A stretch of 64,000 bases of DNA from Scopulibacillus darangshiensis (GCF_004341035.1 NZ_SLXK01000007.1:62001-126000), one strand, 5' to 3'. Positions 8,563 through 17,722 are shown, counted from the first letter of the stretch. Numbers and translations are program-made. The notes: generated from the sequence alone by a model not told the origin.

Positions 8563-9495
8563 ATGAAACGTTACATTCTCCAACGAATCGGTTTTATGTT
8601 ATTAACGCTTTTTTTAATTGCGACGCTCACCTTTTTCCTTATGCACTTTTTGCCGGGGACGCCTTTTAACAACCCGGAAAAGCTCACAGAAAAGCAAATT
8701 AAGGTATTGAATGCCAAGTATGGTTTGGACGATCCGGTCGCTCTTCAATATCTTCGTTATTTGGGCCATTTAGTCACGGGTGATTTTGGGATGTCATTTC
8801 AATATGAAGGCAGAACGGTTAACAGCATGATTACAACAAGAATCGGACCATCCGCATTGATTGGATTCCAAGCTATGGTTTTTGGGACAATTATCGGATT
8901 AGCTCTTGGGATTATTTCTGCTCTTAAGCATAATTCGATATATGACTATGGTTCAGTTACACTCGCTGTTTTAGGCATGTCAATACCATCATTTGTCTTT
9001 GCCGCCCTGCTGCAATATTTTGTCGGTGTCAAGTTAGGATGGCTGCCGCCGGCATTATGGGAAGGCTACCAAAATACGATTTTGCCATCCTTTGCCTTAT
9101 CAGTAACCGTTATTGCGACCGTTGCACGGTTTATTCGCACCGAAATGCTTGAAGTATTAGGGCATGATTATGTGATCACCGCCAGATCGAAGGGGGTCGC
9201 TGAGCCCAAGGTTATCGTAAAGCATGTGCTTAGAAATGCATTAATTCCAGTAGTCACTATGCTCGGTCCACTGGCGGTCAGTATTATGACAGGGACTCTG
9301 GTCATCGAGAAGATTTTCTCTGTTCCCGGACTTGGTGAACAATTTACTTTATCCATCTTGGTCAAGGATTACAGTGTAATTATGGGTATAACGATCCTTT
9401 ACAGCGCATTATTTATTTTGATTGTATTTATTGTGGATCTGCTCTACGGTTTCCTGGATCCCAGAATTAATTTTAAACGGGGGGCAGAGGCATGA
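8563..9495 (+). CDS. oppB: Oligopeptide ABC transporter permease, OppB type
   Basis: A 310-residue membrane protein with six predicted helices. It begins MKRYILQRIGFMLLTLF, the usual OppB/DppB N terminus, followed by an HFLPGTPFNNPEKL external loop. The EAA loop that docks with the ATPase is visible as ITARSKGVAEPKVIVKHVLRNAL. ATG 8563 follows GAGGTG. The stop overlaps the oppC start by four bases. It forms the peptide channel together with OppC. Confidence 0.95.
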   Translation: MKRYILQRIGFMLLTLFLIATLTFFLMHFLPGTPFNNPEKLTEKQIKVLNAKYGLDDPVALQYLRYLGHLVTGDFGMSFQYEGRTVNSMITTRIGPSALIGFQAMVFGTIIGLALGIISALKHNSIYDYGSVTLAVLGMSIPSFVFAALLQYFVGVKLGWLPPALWEGYQNTILPSFALSVTVIATVARFIRTEMLEVLGHDYVITARSKGVAEPKVIVKHVLRNALIPVVTMLGPLAVSIMTGTLVIEKIFSVPGLGEQFTLSILVKDYSVIMGITILYSALFILIVFIVDLLYGFLDPRINFKRGAEA

Positions 9496-10559
9496 AACTT
9501 GAAATGAATAATCCGAAACCGATCCTCCCCAATAAAAATGGACGGCATAATCAGCCCCTAATTCCAACAGAAGTAACCGATGATCTATTTGTTGTCAGTC
9601 CAATGGACGACATAAGGCAAGAAGAACTGGATTCCCCGCCGGTCACATTTTGGAGGGAGGCTATGGGCAGATTAATGAAAAATAAAGGGGCGGTGATATC
9701 CCTCACTGTACTCGTGATTATAACAGTGATGGCGATCATTGGACCGTACCTTAATGAATACACGTACAGACAGCAAAATACAGCCCATACAAATTTACCC
9801 CCAAAAGTGACAGGATTGGGATGGCTCGGATTTGACGGCATCGATGTCCATAGGGTAGATCAATATGAAAAAAGGCATATTACAGAAAATTTTTGGTTTG
9901 GCACCGATGAATTCGGCCGGGACTTATGGACAAGAGTTTGGAAAGGCACACAAATTTCCCTATTTATCGCGCTGGTTGCTGCACTGCTTGATTTATTTGT
10001 GGGTGTGCTTTATGGAGGCGTTTCCGCATTCTGTGGCGGGAAAGTGGACAATGTGATGCAGCGAATTATTGAAATATTAGTAGGGGTGCCTAATCTGATT
10101 GTGATTATTTTGTTTATATTAATTTTGGAGCCAGGCATTACCTCGATTATTTTGGCCATGGTTATAACAGGATGGGTCGGCATGGCACGGGTTGTCCGCG
10201 GCCAAATGCTGCAATTAAAAGGTCAGGAATTTGTATTGGCGTCACGGACTTTAGGAGCGAAAGGCACGAGCTTAATAAGGAAACATTTACTGCCTAATGT
10301 GATGGGGCCGATCATTGTGACTTTAATGTTTACGATACCTACCGCAATCTTTTTTGAAGCTTTCCTAAGCTTTATAGGACTTGGCTTGCAGGCACCGCTT
10401 GCTTCACTAGGCGTCTTGATTGAAGATGGTTATAAGTCGATGCGTTTCTTTACATACAAGCTTATTTTCCCATCTATTGTTATCAGTGCTATCATGATTA
10501 GCTTCAATCTTCTCGGTGACGGACTTAGGGATGCGCTTGATCCGAAGATGCGAAAATAG
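9492..10559 (+). CDS. oppC: Oligopeptide ABC transporter permease, OppC type
   Basis: A 355-residue permease, a little longer than most OppC because of an N-terminal cytoplasmic extension of about 60 residues before the first helix. The family signature FGTDEFGRDLWTRVWKGTQISL precedes the core helices, and the EAA loop reads LASRTLGAKGTSLIRKHLLPN. The ATG overlaps the oppB stop (ATGA), indicating translational coupling. Partner of OppB in peptide uptake. Confidence 0.95.
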   Translation: MKLEMNNPKPILPNKNGRHNQPLIPTEVTDDLFVVSPMDDIRQEELDSPPVTFWREAMGRLMKNKGAVISLTVLVIITVMAIIGPYLNEYTYRQQNTAHTNLPPKVTGLGWLGFDGIDVHRVDQYEKRHITENFWFGTDEFGRDLWTRVWKGTQISLFIALVAALLDLFVGVLYGGVSAFCGGKVDNVMQRIIEILVGVPNLIVIILFILILEPGITSIILAMVITGWVGMARVVRGQMLQLKGQEFVLASRTLGAKGTSLIRKHLLPNVMGPIIVTLMFTIPTAIFFEAFLSFIGLGLQAPLASLGVLIEDGYKSMRFFTYKLIFPSIVISAIMISFNLLGDGLRDALDPKMRK

Positions 10560-10572
10560 GGAGGGATAAATC

Positions 10573-11589
10573 GTGGCAGAACCAATGCTTTCAGTGGAGA
10601 ATTTGCATGTCTCCTTTCAAACAAAGGATAAAGAAGTTAGAGCTGTCCGCGGTGTAAACTTTTCATTAAATAAAGGAGAGACACTGGCGATCGTCGGTGA
10701 ATCCGGTTCAGGCAAATCAGTGACAGCCAAGTCAATTATGCGACTGCTGCCAAAACATAATACAAAGGTAAAGGAAGGAAGAATCATCTATGAAGGCCGG
10801 GATTTATTAACCGCATCAATCCGTGATATACAGAAGATAAGAGGATCAGACATCTCGATGGTCTTTCAGGATCCTATGACTTCGTTGAACCCGACAATGA
10901 AAATTGGCAAGCAAATTATAGAAGGTCTTAAGACATATCAAAGCATATCAAAACAGGAAGGAAAGACTAAGGCGGCTGAAATGTTAAAACTGGTTGGAAT
11001 ACCAAATGCCGAAGAACGCCTAGATGCTTACCCTCATCAGTTTTCAGGCGGGATGCGGCAGCGTGTCGGGATTGCGATGGCGCTTGCCTGTAATCCCAAC
11101 TTATTGATTGCCGATGAGCCAACAACGGCTCTGGATGTAACTATTCAGGCGCAAATTCTAGAGCTGATGACTGATATGCAGAAAAAGACGGGGACAGCTA
11201 TCATTCTCATCACACATGACCTCGGAGTCGTGGCAAATATGGCGGACCGCATTGCTGTCATGTATGCCGGTGAAATCATAGAAATTGGCCGGGCTGAAGA
11301 AATATTCTATAAGCCGCAGCATCCATATACTTTGGGGTTACTGCAATCAATGCCAAAGCCGCATACAAGCCGAACGGTTCCGTTAATCCCGATACCCGGA
11401 ACTCCCCCGGACCTGGCAAAGCTTGAAAGAGGGTGCCCTTTTGCCCCAAGGTGCCCGCACACAATGAAGGTTTGCCATTATTTTAATCCTGAAATGCAAC
11501 ATGCAAGCGGCGGCCACTCTGTCTCATGCTGGCTGCAAGATAAGCGAACACCTAAAGAAAATTTGCCGGCCGGAGTAGGCGTGGTATAA
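10573..11589 (+). CDS. oppD: Oligopeptide ABC transporter ATP-binding protein, OppD type
   Basis: A 338-residue ATPase starting at GTG 10573 behind GGGAGGG. Walker A is GESGSGKS (about 43-50), Q-loop FQDPMTSLNP, signature QFSGGMRQRVG (about 156), Walker B LLIADEPTTALD and switch His in ITHDLGVV. The C-terminal oligopeptide/dipeptide domain has the four-cysteine pattern GCPFAPRCPH...C...C that binds an iron-sulfur cluster in related proteins. The operon ends here with a strong terminator and no oppF, so the transporter either works with an OppD dimer or borrows an OppF from elsewhere. Confidence 0.95.
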   Translation: MAEPMLSVENLHVSFQTKDKEVRAVRGVNFSLNKGETLAIVGESGSGKSVTAKSIMRLLPKHNTKVKEGRIIYEGRDLLTASIRDIQKIRGSDISMVFQDPMTSLNPTMKIGKQIIEGLKTYQSISKQEGKTKAAEMLKLVGIPNAEERLDAYPHQFSGGMRQRVGIAMALACNPNLLIADEPTTALDVTIQAQILELMTDMQKKTGTAIILITHDLGVVANMADRIAVMYAGEIIEIGRAEEIFYKPQHPYTLGLLQSMPKPHTSRTVPLIPIPGTPPDLAKLERGCPFAPRCPHTMKVCHYFNPEMQHASGGHSVSCWLQDKRTPKENLPAGVGVV

Positions 11590-11596
11590 GAGAAAA

Positions 11597-11629
11597 GCCC
11601 CCATCTCTAATTGAGATGGGGGCTTGATT
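11597..11629 (+). terminator. Intrinsic terminator of the opp operon
   Basis: GCCCCCATCTC and GAGATGGGGGC form a perfect 11-bp stem with a five-base loop, followed by TTGATT. Confidence 0.88.
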
Positions 11630-11637
11630 GAGTTAAT

Positions 11638-11728
11638 CAGAAAGTATAACTTTCTGACGCACATAAGTGCAACTAAGCCTCTAGCTACGCCTATTAAAGG
11701 CTTGCCAATCGGCAAGTTTTCTTTATTT
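11638..11728 (+). repeat. Dispersed repeat, copy B
   Basis: Copy B holds CAGAAAGTATAACTTTCTGA, GCACATAAGTGCAACTAAGC, a TACGCCTATTAAAGGC block, then CTTGCCAATCGGCAAG and TTTTCTTTATT. The first and last blocks are palindromes. The T-rich end could also terminate transcription. It fills the gap between the convergent opp operon and ndh. Confidence 0.65.
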
Positions 11729-12910
11729 TTAGTACGCCAAGCTGAACAAACCTTTGATATGTGTCAAATAACGGATATTGCTTGCATCTTTCATCAGGGA
11801 TGCTGGAAGACCTTTAAGCGGTGTTTCGTTAGCGCCAATTTTGGCAACGGCATCTTTGCGCCCAAGGCTTGCAAGTGTTCCGGAGTCAACTGGGCTAAAC
11901 CCTTCAAATGCTTTGTTTTCCAAGTAAGCGTACAGATTGTAGCCAATAAGCTCACCCATTTGCCAAGCAATCTGGGCAGTTGGCGGGTATGGACGGCCGC
12001 CTTCGGATGGGAAGACAACAGCACTGTCGCCGGCTACGAACACATCTTCATGGGAAGTTGACTGCAGGTGTTCGTTAACGGTTGCCCGTCCGCGATCTAC
12101 TTCAAGGCCGGATTTTCCAACGAGCGGATTTCCTTGCACGCCGCCAGTCCAGACAAATGTATTTGCAGTAATTTTTTGGCCATCTTTTAAATCAATGACA
12201 TTGCCTTCGACATTTGTTACAGGAAGGCCTGTTAAGAATTGAACGCCTCGTTTTTCAAGGCTGACAGTTGCCCGTTCAATGAGGTCGTCTGGCAGAACCG
12301 GAAGAATCTTCGGACCAGCTTCGACAAGCATTAACTTCACTTCTTTAGGATCTACACCATAGCTTTTAGCAAGCTTTGGCATTTTATCGGCAATTTCACC
12401 AACTAACTCGACGCCGGTTAATCCTCCGCCGCCGATTAGGATTGTAGCATCAGCTTCATTTTTCGTTTTGGCGTATTCGCGAATGCGATCTTCAATATGT
12501 TTCTTAACTTTGTTAGCATCCTCAGCAGACTTCAATACCATGCTGTTTTCTTCGAGTCCCGGGATACCGAAGTAAGCTGTAATGCTTCCCAGGCTGACAA
12601 CAAGAGCATCATAGGTTAAAGCCGTGTTGTCCGAAAGCTTCACTTCTTTCTTGTCTGCAGAAAATGATTCAACCTTTGCGATCTTAAGGTCAATATCTTT
12701 TCCTTTAAAAAGCTTTTCTAAAGGCATGGCAACAGCCTTTTCAGTAACATTTCCTGCCGCCAAGCGATGCAGTTCCGTAATGATTTGGTGTGTTGGGTAT
12801 TGATTGACAACGGTGACCTTGGCTTCAGCTTGACTGTAGTGTTTGCGTACGGTTAAAGCGCTAAGAAGTCCGCCATAACCCGCACCTAAGATAACGATAT
12901 GTTTTGACAT
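11729..12910 (-). CDS. Type II NADH dehydrogenase / FAD-dependent oxidoreductase
   Basis: A 393-residue flavoprotein with two Rossmann motifs: IVILGAGYGGLLSALTVRKH at the N terminus for FAD, and ILIGGGGLTGVELVGEIAD (about 157-175) for NADH. A VFVAGDSAVVFPS segment closes the FAD site. The C terminus (about 345-393) is amphipathic, as in NDH-2 proteins that lie on the membrane and reduce menaquinone without pumping protons. ATG 12910 follows GGCGGAGG. It is the second gene of a pair behind a DUF1641 gene, a pairing common in Bacilli. It resembles YumB/YutJ-type enzymes; quinone specificity is inferred. Confidence 0.9.
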   Translation of the reverse strand: MSKHIVILGAGYGGLLSALTVRKHYSQAEAKVTVVNQYPTHQIITELHRLAAGNVTEKAVAMPLEKLFKGKDIDLKIAKVESFSADKKEVKLSDNTALTYDALVVSLGSITAYFGIPGLEENSMVLKSAEDANKVKKHIEDRIREYAKTKNEADATILIGGGGLTGVELVGEIADKMPKLAKSYGVDPKEVKLMLVEAGPKILPVLPDDLIERATVSLEKRGVQFLTGLPVTNVEGNVIDLKDGQKITANTFVWTGGVQGNPLVGKSGLEVDRGRATVNEHLQSTSHEDVFVAGDSAVVFPSEGGRPYPPTAQIAWQMGELIGYNLYAYLENKAFEGFSPVDSGTLASLGRKDAVAKIGANETPLKGLPASLMKDASNIRYLTHIKGLFSLAY

Positions 12911-12979
12911 AGTTTATCCTCCGCCCTAATTAATAGAATGTAAAGAAATCTTATTTATTGTTATTGCGGTTATTTATTG

Positions 12980-13393
12980 TTACCTGCGGTTTGCAGAAAT
13001 TTGAAGATAAGCATTTGCGAAGCGGAAAAGCTTCTGAGCTTGCGGGTCTTTTATCATTTTCAAAAGACCGAAGAGACCGATCACTTCATTGCTTGCTTCA
13101 GCGCGATCCTTTGCTTCAATAGCAGTTGCCGCGATATCTTTTACAGTGTCTTTTACAGGTTCTACAATTTCTTGAATCGCACCGACAGTATCATTCTTTA
13201 ATACGTCATCTGTTGCGACCGATTGAGCGAAGTCATAGGATTTCGTCAAAATGTTAACAAGTTCCGTTAATTTAGGAAGCTGTTCTACTAGAGCATTCAA
13301 AGATTCCTGAACTTCAGGCTTTAATAACTGATCAAGGACATCAAGTTGTTCCTGAGTAGCAGACAACTTCGTTTGAGTGTTCGTTTCTGACAT
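12980..13393 (-). CDS. DUF1641 protein
   Basis: A 137-residue helical protein. ATG 13393 is preferred because AAAGGAG lies eight bases upstream; a TTG two codons earlier is too close. The sequence LNALVEQLPKLTELVNILTK, then VLKNDTVGAIQEIVEPV and EVIGLFGLLKMIKDPQ, fits DUF1641, a family of small helical proteins encoded near formate dehydrogenases and NADH dehydrogenases. It lies 69 bases upstream of the NDH-2 gene in the same direction and probably forms an operon with it. A role as an assembly or membrane partner is inferred only. Confidence 0.78.
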   Translation of the reverse strand: MSETNTQTKLSATQEQLDVLDQLLKPEVQESLNALVEQLPKLTELVNILTKSYDFAQSVATDDVLKNDTVGAIQEIVEPVKDTVKDIAATAIEAKDRAEASNEVIGLFGLLKMIKDPQAQKLFRFANAYLQISANRR

Positions 13394-13519
13394 GACCAAT
13401 TCTCCTTTAAATTTAGTGGTTCCCTCTCAAGGGAGTTTGTGAAACATTACACAAAGATCCACAGAAAATAATATACCTAATTTATAATATTTTCAACAAC
13501 TTTGTAACACAAAATATAA

Positions 13520-13531
13520 TTTGTATACAAA
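13520..13531. promoter_or_regulatory. Candidate MarR operator palindrome
   Basis: TTTGTATACAAA is a perfect 12-bp palindrome ending five bases before the -35 box of the marR promoter, a position suited to autoregulation by the MarR dimer encoded downstream. Confidence 0.45.
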
Positions 13532-13536
13532 CTATA

Positions 13537-13565
13537 TTTACACATAGCAATAAAAGGTGTATACT
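13537..13565 (+). promoter_or_regulatory. Sigma-A promoter of the marR-MFS-SDR operon
   Basis: TTTACA at 13537-13542 and TATACT at 13560-13565 with an exact 17-base spacer, 32 bases before the chosen marR start. Confidence 0.7.
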
Positions 13566-13597
13566 CGGTTGGTATGTTTTTTGGGAGGCGTTGCTTT

Positions 13598-14035
13598 TTG
13601 GTTTCAATTGAAGATTTAGTAGGCATAACCATGTTAAAGTCGAGCAAACGATTGACGCGATTAATCACGATGCATTTAAAGCCTTATAATATTACATCAG
13701 AACAATGGATTGTTTTAAAGCGGGTATCTGAGGCGGATCATATCAGCCAAAAGGAACTGTCTCAGCGATCAGATAAAGACCAGGCAACATTGACAAAAAT
13801 TTTAGATCTTCTCGAGAAAAACGGTTATGTATCAAGAAAGCCTAATCCGGATGATCGCCGGTCATTTCTTATTTGCATTTCTGACAGCGGGAAATCGTTA
13901 AAAGAAGAACTGTTTCCTTTTATAGAACATCTGTATTCTCAAATTATCAGCGATATCCCGGAGGAACAAATGGCTGTCTATCAAGAAGTCTTGCAAAAAA
14001 TCCAATGTAATATAGAGGATTTAAAATATAAATGA
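13598..14035 (+). CDS. MarR-family transcriptional regulator
   Basis: A 145-residue winged-helix regulator. TTG 13598 is chosen because GGGAGGCG lies nine bases upstream; the ATG at 13574 comes before that site and so close to the promoter that it is unlikely. The core reads SQKELSQRSDKDQATLTKIL (recognition helix) followed by the wing NPDDRRSFLICIS, the DxR motif typical of MarR proteins. It lies 34 bases upstream of an MFS efflux gene and an SDR gene in the same direction, so it most likely represses its own operon until a ligand appears. The ligand is unknown. Confidence 0.92.
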   Translation: MVSIEDLVGITMLKSSKRLTRLITMHLKPYNITSEQWIVLKRVSEADHISQKELSQRSDKDQATLTKILDLLEKNGYVSRKPNPDDRRSFLICISDSGKSLKEELFPFIEHLYSQIISDIPEEQMAVYQEVLQKIQCNIEDLKYK

Positions 14036-14069
14036 GTTTTAACTATAAAGAAAGAAGGGTCTAGCACCA

Positions 14070-15260
14070 GTGAATTCATCAACATCAAAATTATGGACGG
14101 GGCAGTTTGCAATTATTATTTTTATGACGTTTTTGTTCTTCCTTTGCTTACAGATGCTGACAGGAGGATTTCCAATATTTGTGACGGGGTTTAGCCAAAG
14201 CCCGGCTTTAGGGGGCATCATGACAACGGCTTTCATGCTGGCCGCGATTATAACAAGACCGATAATAGGCATTATTATGCATAAGCTTAACATGAAAAGA
14301 TTGCTAAGCGTTGTGCTGCTCTGTGTCCTAGCCTGTATCATCGCAAGCTATAATCAACAAGCTATGCCGTTATTAATATTATTACGGATTTTGGAAGGTA
14401 TCGGCTTTGGTATTTCGACAACTTTATTGGCCACACTGGCAACAAACCTTATTCCTCAAGGACGGTTAGGTGAAGGAATTGGTTACTTCGGCATGGCGAC
14501 AAGCTTAGGGACGACGCTCGGGCCGATGTTTGCTTTATCGATTCTGAACTCCTCCTCATTTAATATCCTGCTTGTTGTAACTATGATATTGAGCGCTCTG
14601 ACCTTTATTTGCGGGTTGTTTATTAAGAATAACAAATCGGTTCAGCCGGGGCCTGATTTAAAAGGATCACTAATAAGCTATGCCTTTGATAAGAAAGCTT
14701 TTCTTCCATGTTTTTTAGTTATGCTCTTTTATGTTACCTTTTCAGGCATTGTAAATTTTATTAACGGATTCGGGGAAGAGATCCACATCGGCGCCAAGGT
14801 ATCCATTTTCTTTTTAATCAATGCTGTAATCATGGTAGTGATCAGACCTTTTTCAGGGAAAATATATGATCGGATGGGTCATAAATTTCTCATTTATCCA
14901 GCCGCGGTTTGCGGTTTCATTGGACTGATATTAATGGCTATGGGCAAGAGTTTCACTACCCTAATCATAGCAGCTGTTCTTTATGGGATAGCTTATGGTG
15001 TGATGCAGCCGTCTTTCCAAGCGTGGGCGGTCAGCCGGGTCAGCGCTGATAAGAAGGGAACGGCTAATGCGATGTCACTCAGTTTTATGGACCTGGGCAT
15101 GGCCCTTGGATCGGCCACTTTAGGCGGTGTTGCTGGCTTGACAAGCTACAAAGCCATGTACGGCATATCCTCACTGTTAATCATTGCTCTTTTGTTGATC
15201 TATATGACGAAACATAGTAAGGTCAGGAAGATAGAGAAGGCGAATAGGGAAGCTGCGTAA
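14070..15260 (+). CDS. MFS transporter, DHA1-like
   Basis: A 396-residue protein with about 12 predicted membrane helices. GTG 14070 follows AAGAAGGG. The first loop and helix 4 carry LLRILEGIGFGISTTLLATL, and FGMATSLGTTLGPMFAL resembles motif C of exporters. A motif-A-like GKIYDRMGHK occurs in the second half. The gene follows marR and its stop codon abuts the SDR gene, so the three form one operon. It probably expels the compound sensed by MarR. Confidence 0.88.
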   Translation: MNSSTSKLWTGQFAIIIFMTFLFFLCLQMLTGGFPIFVTGFSQSPALGGIMTTAFMLAAIITRPIIGIIMHKLNMKRLLSVVLLCVLACIIASYNQQAMPLLILLRILEGIGFGISTTLLATLATNLIPQGRLGEGIGYFGMATSLGTTLGPMFALSILNSSSFNILLVVTMILSALTFICGLFIKNNKSVQPGPDLKGSLISYAFDKKAFLPCFLVMLFYVTFSGIVNFINGFGEEIHIGAKVSIFFLINAVIMVVIRPFSGKIYDRMGHKFLIYPAAVCGFIGLILMAMGKSFTTLIIAAVLYGIAYGVMQPSFQAWAVSRVSADKKGTANAMSLSFMDLGMALGSATLGGVAGLTSYKAMYGISSLLIIALLLIYMTKHSKVRKIEKANREAA

Positions 15261-15278
15261 ATGAAGGGAGAGGTTGTC

Positions 15279-16001
15279 TTGGCTCAATCGTTAAAAGGGA
15301 AGATCGCTTTTGTAACCGGAGCTGGAAGAGGCATTGGCCGGGCCACAGCCATCGCTTTAGCCAAGGAAGGCGTCAGTGTTGGGCTACTGGCACGAACGGA
15401 AACGGCACTTAAAGAGGTTGCCAAGGAAATAGAAAGCTATGGTGTAAAAGCTGCTTTTGCCGCAGCTGATGTGTCATCGCAGGAGCAAGTGGAGCAGGCC
15501 ATTGAAGAGGTCACAAATGGGCTTGGTCCGGCTGATATTTTAATTAACAACGCGGGAACCGGTAAATTCGGGTCTGTTTTAGAATTTGATCCGGAGGAAT
15601 GGAAGAGGATTATCGATGTTAATCTAATGGGGCCGTTTTATGTGACGCGCGCTGTGCTGCCGCAATTAATTGAAAAAAACGGCGGAGATATCATTAACAT
15701 TTCTTCTACTTCAGGGCTAAGAGGCACCGCAGGTTCAAGTGCTTACAGTGCATCCAAGTTTGGACTCCTGGGTCTGACCGAATCTTTGACACAGGAAGTG
15801 CGCAAACACAATATTCGCGTCATGGCCCTAACGCCAAGCATGGTCGCAACGGACCTCGTTTTTAAGGATAACAAGCCTGAGGATAGCGAGGAGAAATACA
15901 TGCAGCCGGAAGACTTGGCCGAAGTCATCGTTTCTCAATTGAAATTACATCCACGGATTTTTGTTAAGTCAGCAAGCCTTTGGGCGACGAATCCTTTTTA
16001 A
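15279..16001 (+). CDS. Short-chain dehydrogenase/reductase (FabG-like)
   Basis: A 240-residue classical SDR. TTG 15279 ([11 protein letters not shown]) has AAGGGAGAGG five bases upstream; an ATG at 15261 directly joins the preceding stop and is the alternative. Cofactor motif [12 protein letters not shown] strand, the catalytic Ser in NISSTSG and Tyr-Lys in YSASK are all present. Arg after the glycine motif suggests NADPH. Last gene of the marR operon; it may detoxify a carbonyl compound, although the substrate cannot be told. Confidence 0.9.
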   Translation: MAQSLKGKIAFVTGAGRGIGRATAIALAKEGVSVGLLARTETALKEVAKEIESYGVKAAFAAADVSSQEQVEQAIEEVTNGLGPADILINNAGTGKFGSVLEFDPEEWKRIIDVNLMGPFYVTRAVLPQLIEKNGGDIINISSTSGLRGTAGSSAYSASKFGLLGLTESLTQEVRKHNIRVMALTPSMVATDLVFKDNKPEDSEEKYMQPEDLAEVIVSQLKLHPRIFVKSASLWATNPF

Positions 16002-16037
16002 TTAATAAGTGGCTAGATGTATATAAGACATCCAAAA

Positions 16038-16069
16038 AGGGTCATTAGGTGGAACTACCTAATGACCCT
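16038..16069 (+). terminator. Stem-loop ending the marR-MFS-SDR operon
   Basis: AGGGTCATTAGGT and ACCTAATGACCCT form a perfect 13-bp stem with a six-base loop. The following ATTAATCTT is only a weak T-run. Confidence 0.75.
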
Positions 16070-16174
16070 ATTAATCTTCCATTATTAAAGATAAAATGTG
16101 GCACAGTTTCTAATAATAGTATCAAATATGTTATCTTCGTGAATAAAGTAAAGATTATAGGGGGAATGATTTAT

Positions 16175-16333
16175 TTGTTTAAGAAAAGGTTTGCAGTAAT
16201 TTGCTTTTCTTCATTAACGATGGCATTCTGTTACACTATAATTGAATTTTACAATCAAAACATAAGATTTTCGTTTGCTGCTATTTATAGCCTTATATTT
16301 ATTACCTTAGTTTCGGGGCGTGTTACTGCATGA
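16175..16333 (+). CDS. Small hypothetical membrane protein
   Basis: A 52-residue peptide from TTG 16175, which has TAGGGGGA nine bases upstream; an ATG at 16166 is too close to that site. Residues 6-22 and 33-48 are hydrophobic, giving two helices. It overlaps the next gene by four bases (ATGA). No family was recognised. Together with the following frame it is about 130 residues, so the two could also be halves of one membrane protein gene split by a frameshift. Confidence 0.45.
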   Translation: MFKKRFAVICFSSLTMAFCYTIIEFYNQNIRFSFAAIYSLIFITLVSGRVTA

Positions 16334-16566
16334 AAGCCCTACCAACCCAATTCGTACTTCATAAGGTTACTAAAAGACGTAGGTTCAGTCTTTTGCACTT
16401 AATTACATATATAGTTATTGCTCTCTTAATAATAATTATTATCTATCCTTTTTTTAATAGTTATCAGTCTGTTTTTAAAAATCCCGAGGTTTATATCTAT
16501 GTTTTGTTGACTTCTATTATATTTTGGTTCTGGGATTCCTATTATTCCTGGTTTTCAGCAAGTTAA
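16330..16566 (+). CDS. Small hypothetical membrane protein
   Basis: A 78-residue protein starting in the stop codon of the previous gene. It has a basic segment (VTKRRRFSLLH), a strongly hydrophobic helix with six isoleucines in a row (ALLIIIIIIY-like), and a second helix near the C terminus. No family recognised. The coding stretch is more AT-rich than the genes around it. Translational coupling to the upstream small gene is likely. Confidence 0.45.
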   Translation: MKALPTQFVLHKVTKRRRFSLLHLITYIVIALLIIIIIYPFFNSYQSVFKNPEVYIYVLLTSIIFWFWDSYYSWFSAS

Positions 16567-16722
16567 AATTTTAAACAAATGAATAATCACGAATAGCAAA
16601 TAACTTCTAAAGTCAACTCTTGCCAAACTTTTCGAAATGGTATAATAATATTGATAATCAGTAAGGGGAAAGTTGTAATAGTTTGTTTGTGATTTTCATT
16701 CAATCAGCGAAGGGACTTACTC

Positions 16723-17685
16723 ATGGCCAAAGCGGATAATATGCTTTCTATATTGTGGTTATTGAAGACAGGGAAGCGGATTACGGCGAAGCAGCTGGCG
16801 GAAGTGTTGGAGATTAATATTCGCACCGTCTACCGTTATATCGACTCGTTGTGCGCAAGCGGCGTTCCGATCATAGCTGATTCAGGGCATAATGGCGGGT
16901 ATAGTCTGCTTAGCACATTTAATGACACACCGTTAATATTTGACCTGGATGAACAAAAGGCTCTCTTGCATGCTGCAAAATTTGCTCAAGAGGCAGGATA
17001 TCCTTTTGGGGAGGCGCTTGACCAAGCTGTCTCGAAATTAAAAAGGTACACGAATGAGGACCAATTAAATAAAATTGATCGCCATTTGGCTGGTTTTGAT
17101 GTCATTAATCCGCCTGCTGATTCTTCAATAGGGACATTTCTCCAGGTCTTGGAAGTTGCAGTGGCGGACGGGCGCACACTTTCCATTACATACAAAAAAG
17201 GACATGAAGCGCCCCCGACTACTAGAAGCATTGACCCCTATGGACTCGTCTATTGGAAGGGGAAATGGTATATCATCGCTTACTGTCAGCTTCGCTCAGA
17301 CATTCGAAGCTTCCGGGTTGACAGGATACAAGCAGTAACTCGAACGGATGCCACCTTTGAAAGGCCAAAGGCATTTTCAGCTCGTGACTTTTTCCTTAGC
17401 CGCTTGTTGCCTGACTTAGAACGCAAGGAACACCTCATATCGATACATATCCAAGGTAAGGAAAATGCTATTAATGACCTTTGCAAACACTGGATGATAG
17501 GACACGCGGTAGTCGGTCGCTCTGCCAATAACCTTCACTTTATGGCCGAGAAAAAAATGACCCTTTCTTATTTACCCTACACACTCATGTCATACGGAAA
17601 ATCAATCAAGGTCCTTGAACCGAAGATTTTAAAGGAAAAAATCGCGGCTGTGCTGTCTGATTTGTTAAACCATTATAAATCATGA
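16723..17685 (+). CDS. HTH/WYL-domain transcriptional regulator (YafY-like)
   Basis: A 320-residue protein. The N-terminal HTH_11 domain reads KRITAKQLAEVLEINIRTVY (residues 18-37) with a wing containing GGYSL. The middle WYL domain (about 145-215) contains SIDPYGLVYWKGKWYIIAYC and RSFRVDRI. WYL domains sense ligands, often nucleic acid or nucleotide signals, and the family contains both activators and repressors. The start ATG 16723 is preceded by GAAGGGA. It ends at a strong terminator, so its targets may lie elsewhere; the DinB gene follows on the same strand. Confidence 0.9.
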   Translation: MAKADNMLSILWLLKTGKRITAKQLAEVLEINIRTVYRYIDSLCASGVPIIADSGHNGGYSLLSTFNDTPLIFDLDEQKALLHAAKFAQEAGYPFGEALDQAVSKLKRYTNEDQLNKIDRHLAGFDVINPPADSSIGTFLQVLEVAVADGRTLSITYKKGHEAPPTTRSIDPYGLVYWKGKWYIIAYCQLRSDIRSFRVDRIQAVTRTDATFERPKAFSARDFFLSRLLPDLERKEHLISIHIQGKENAINDLCKHWMIGHAVVGRSANNLHFMAEKKMTLSYLPYTLMSYGKSIKVLEPKILKEKIAAVLSDLLNHYKS

Positions 17686-17688
17686 GAT

Positions 17689-17722
17689 CTTCACTGACCG
17701 TAATTGTCAGTGAAGGTTGTTT
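17689..17722 (+). terminator. Intrinsic terminator after WYL regulator
   Basis: CTTCACTGAC and GTCAGTGAAG form a perfect 10-bp stem with a seven-base loop, followed by GTTGTTT. Confidence 0.8.
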
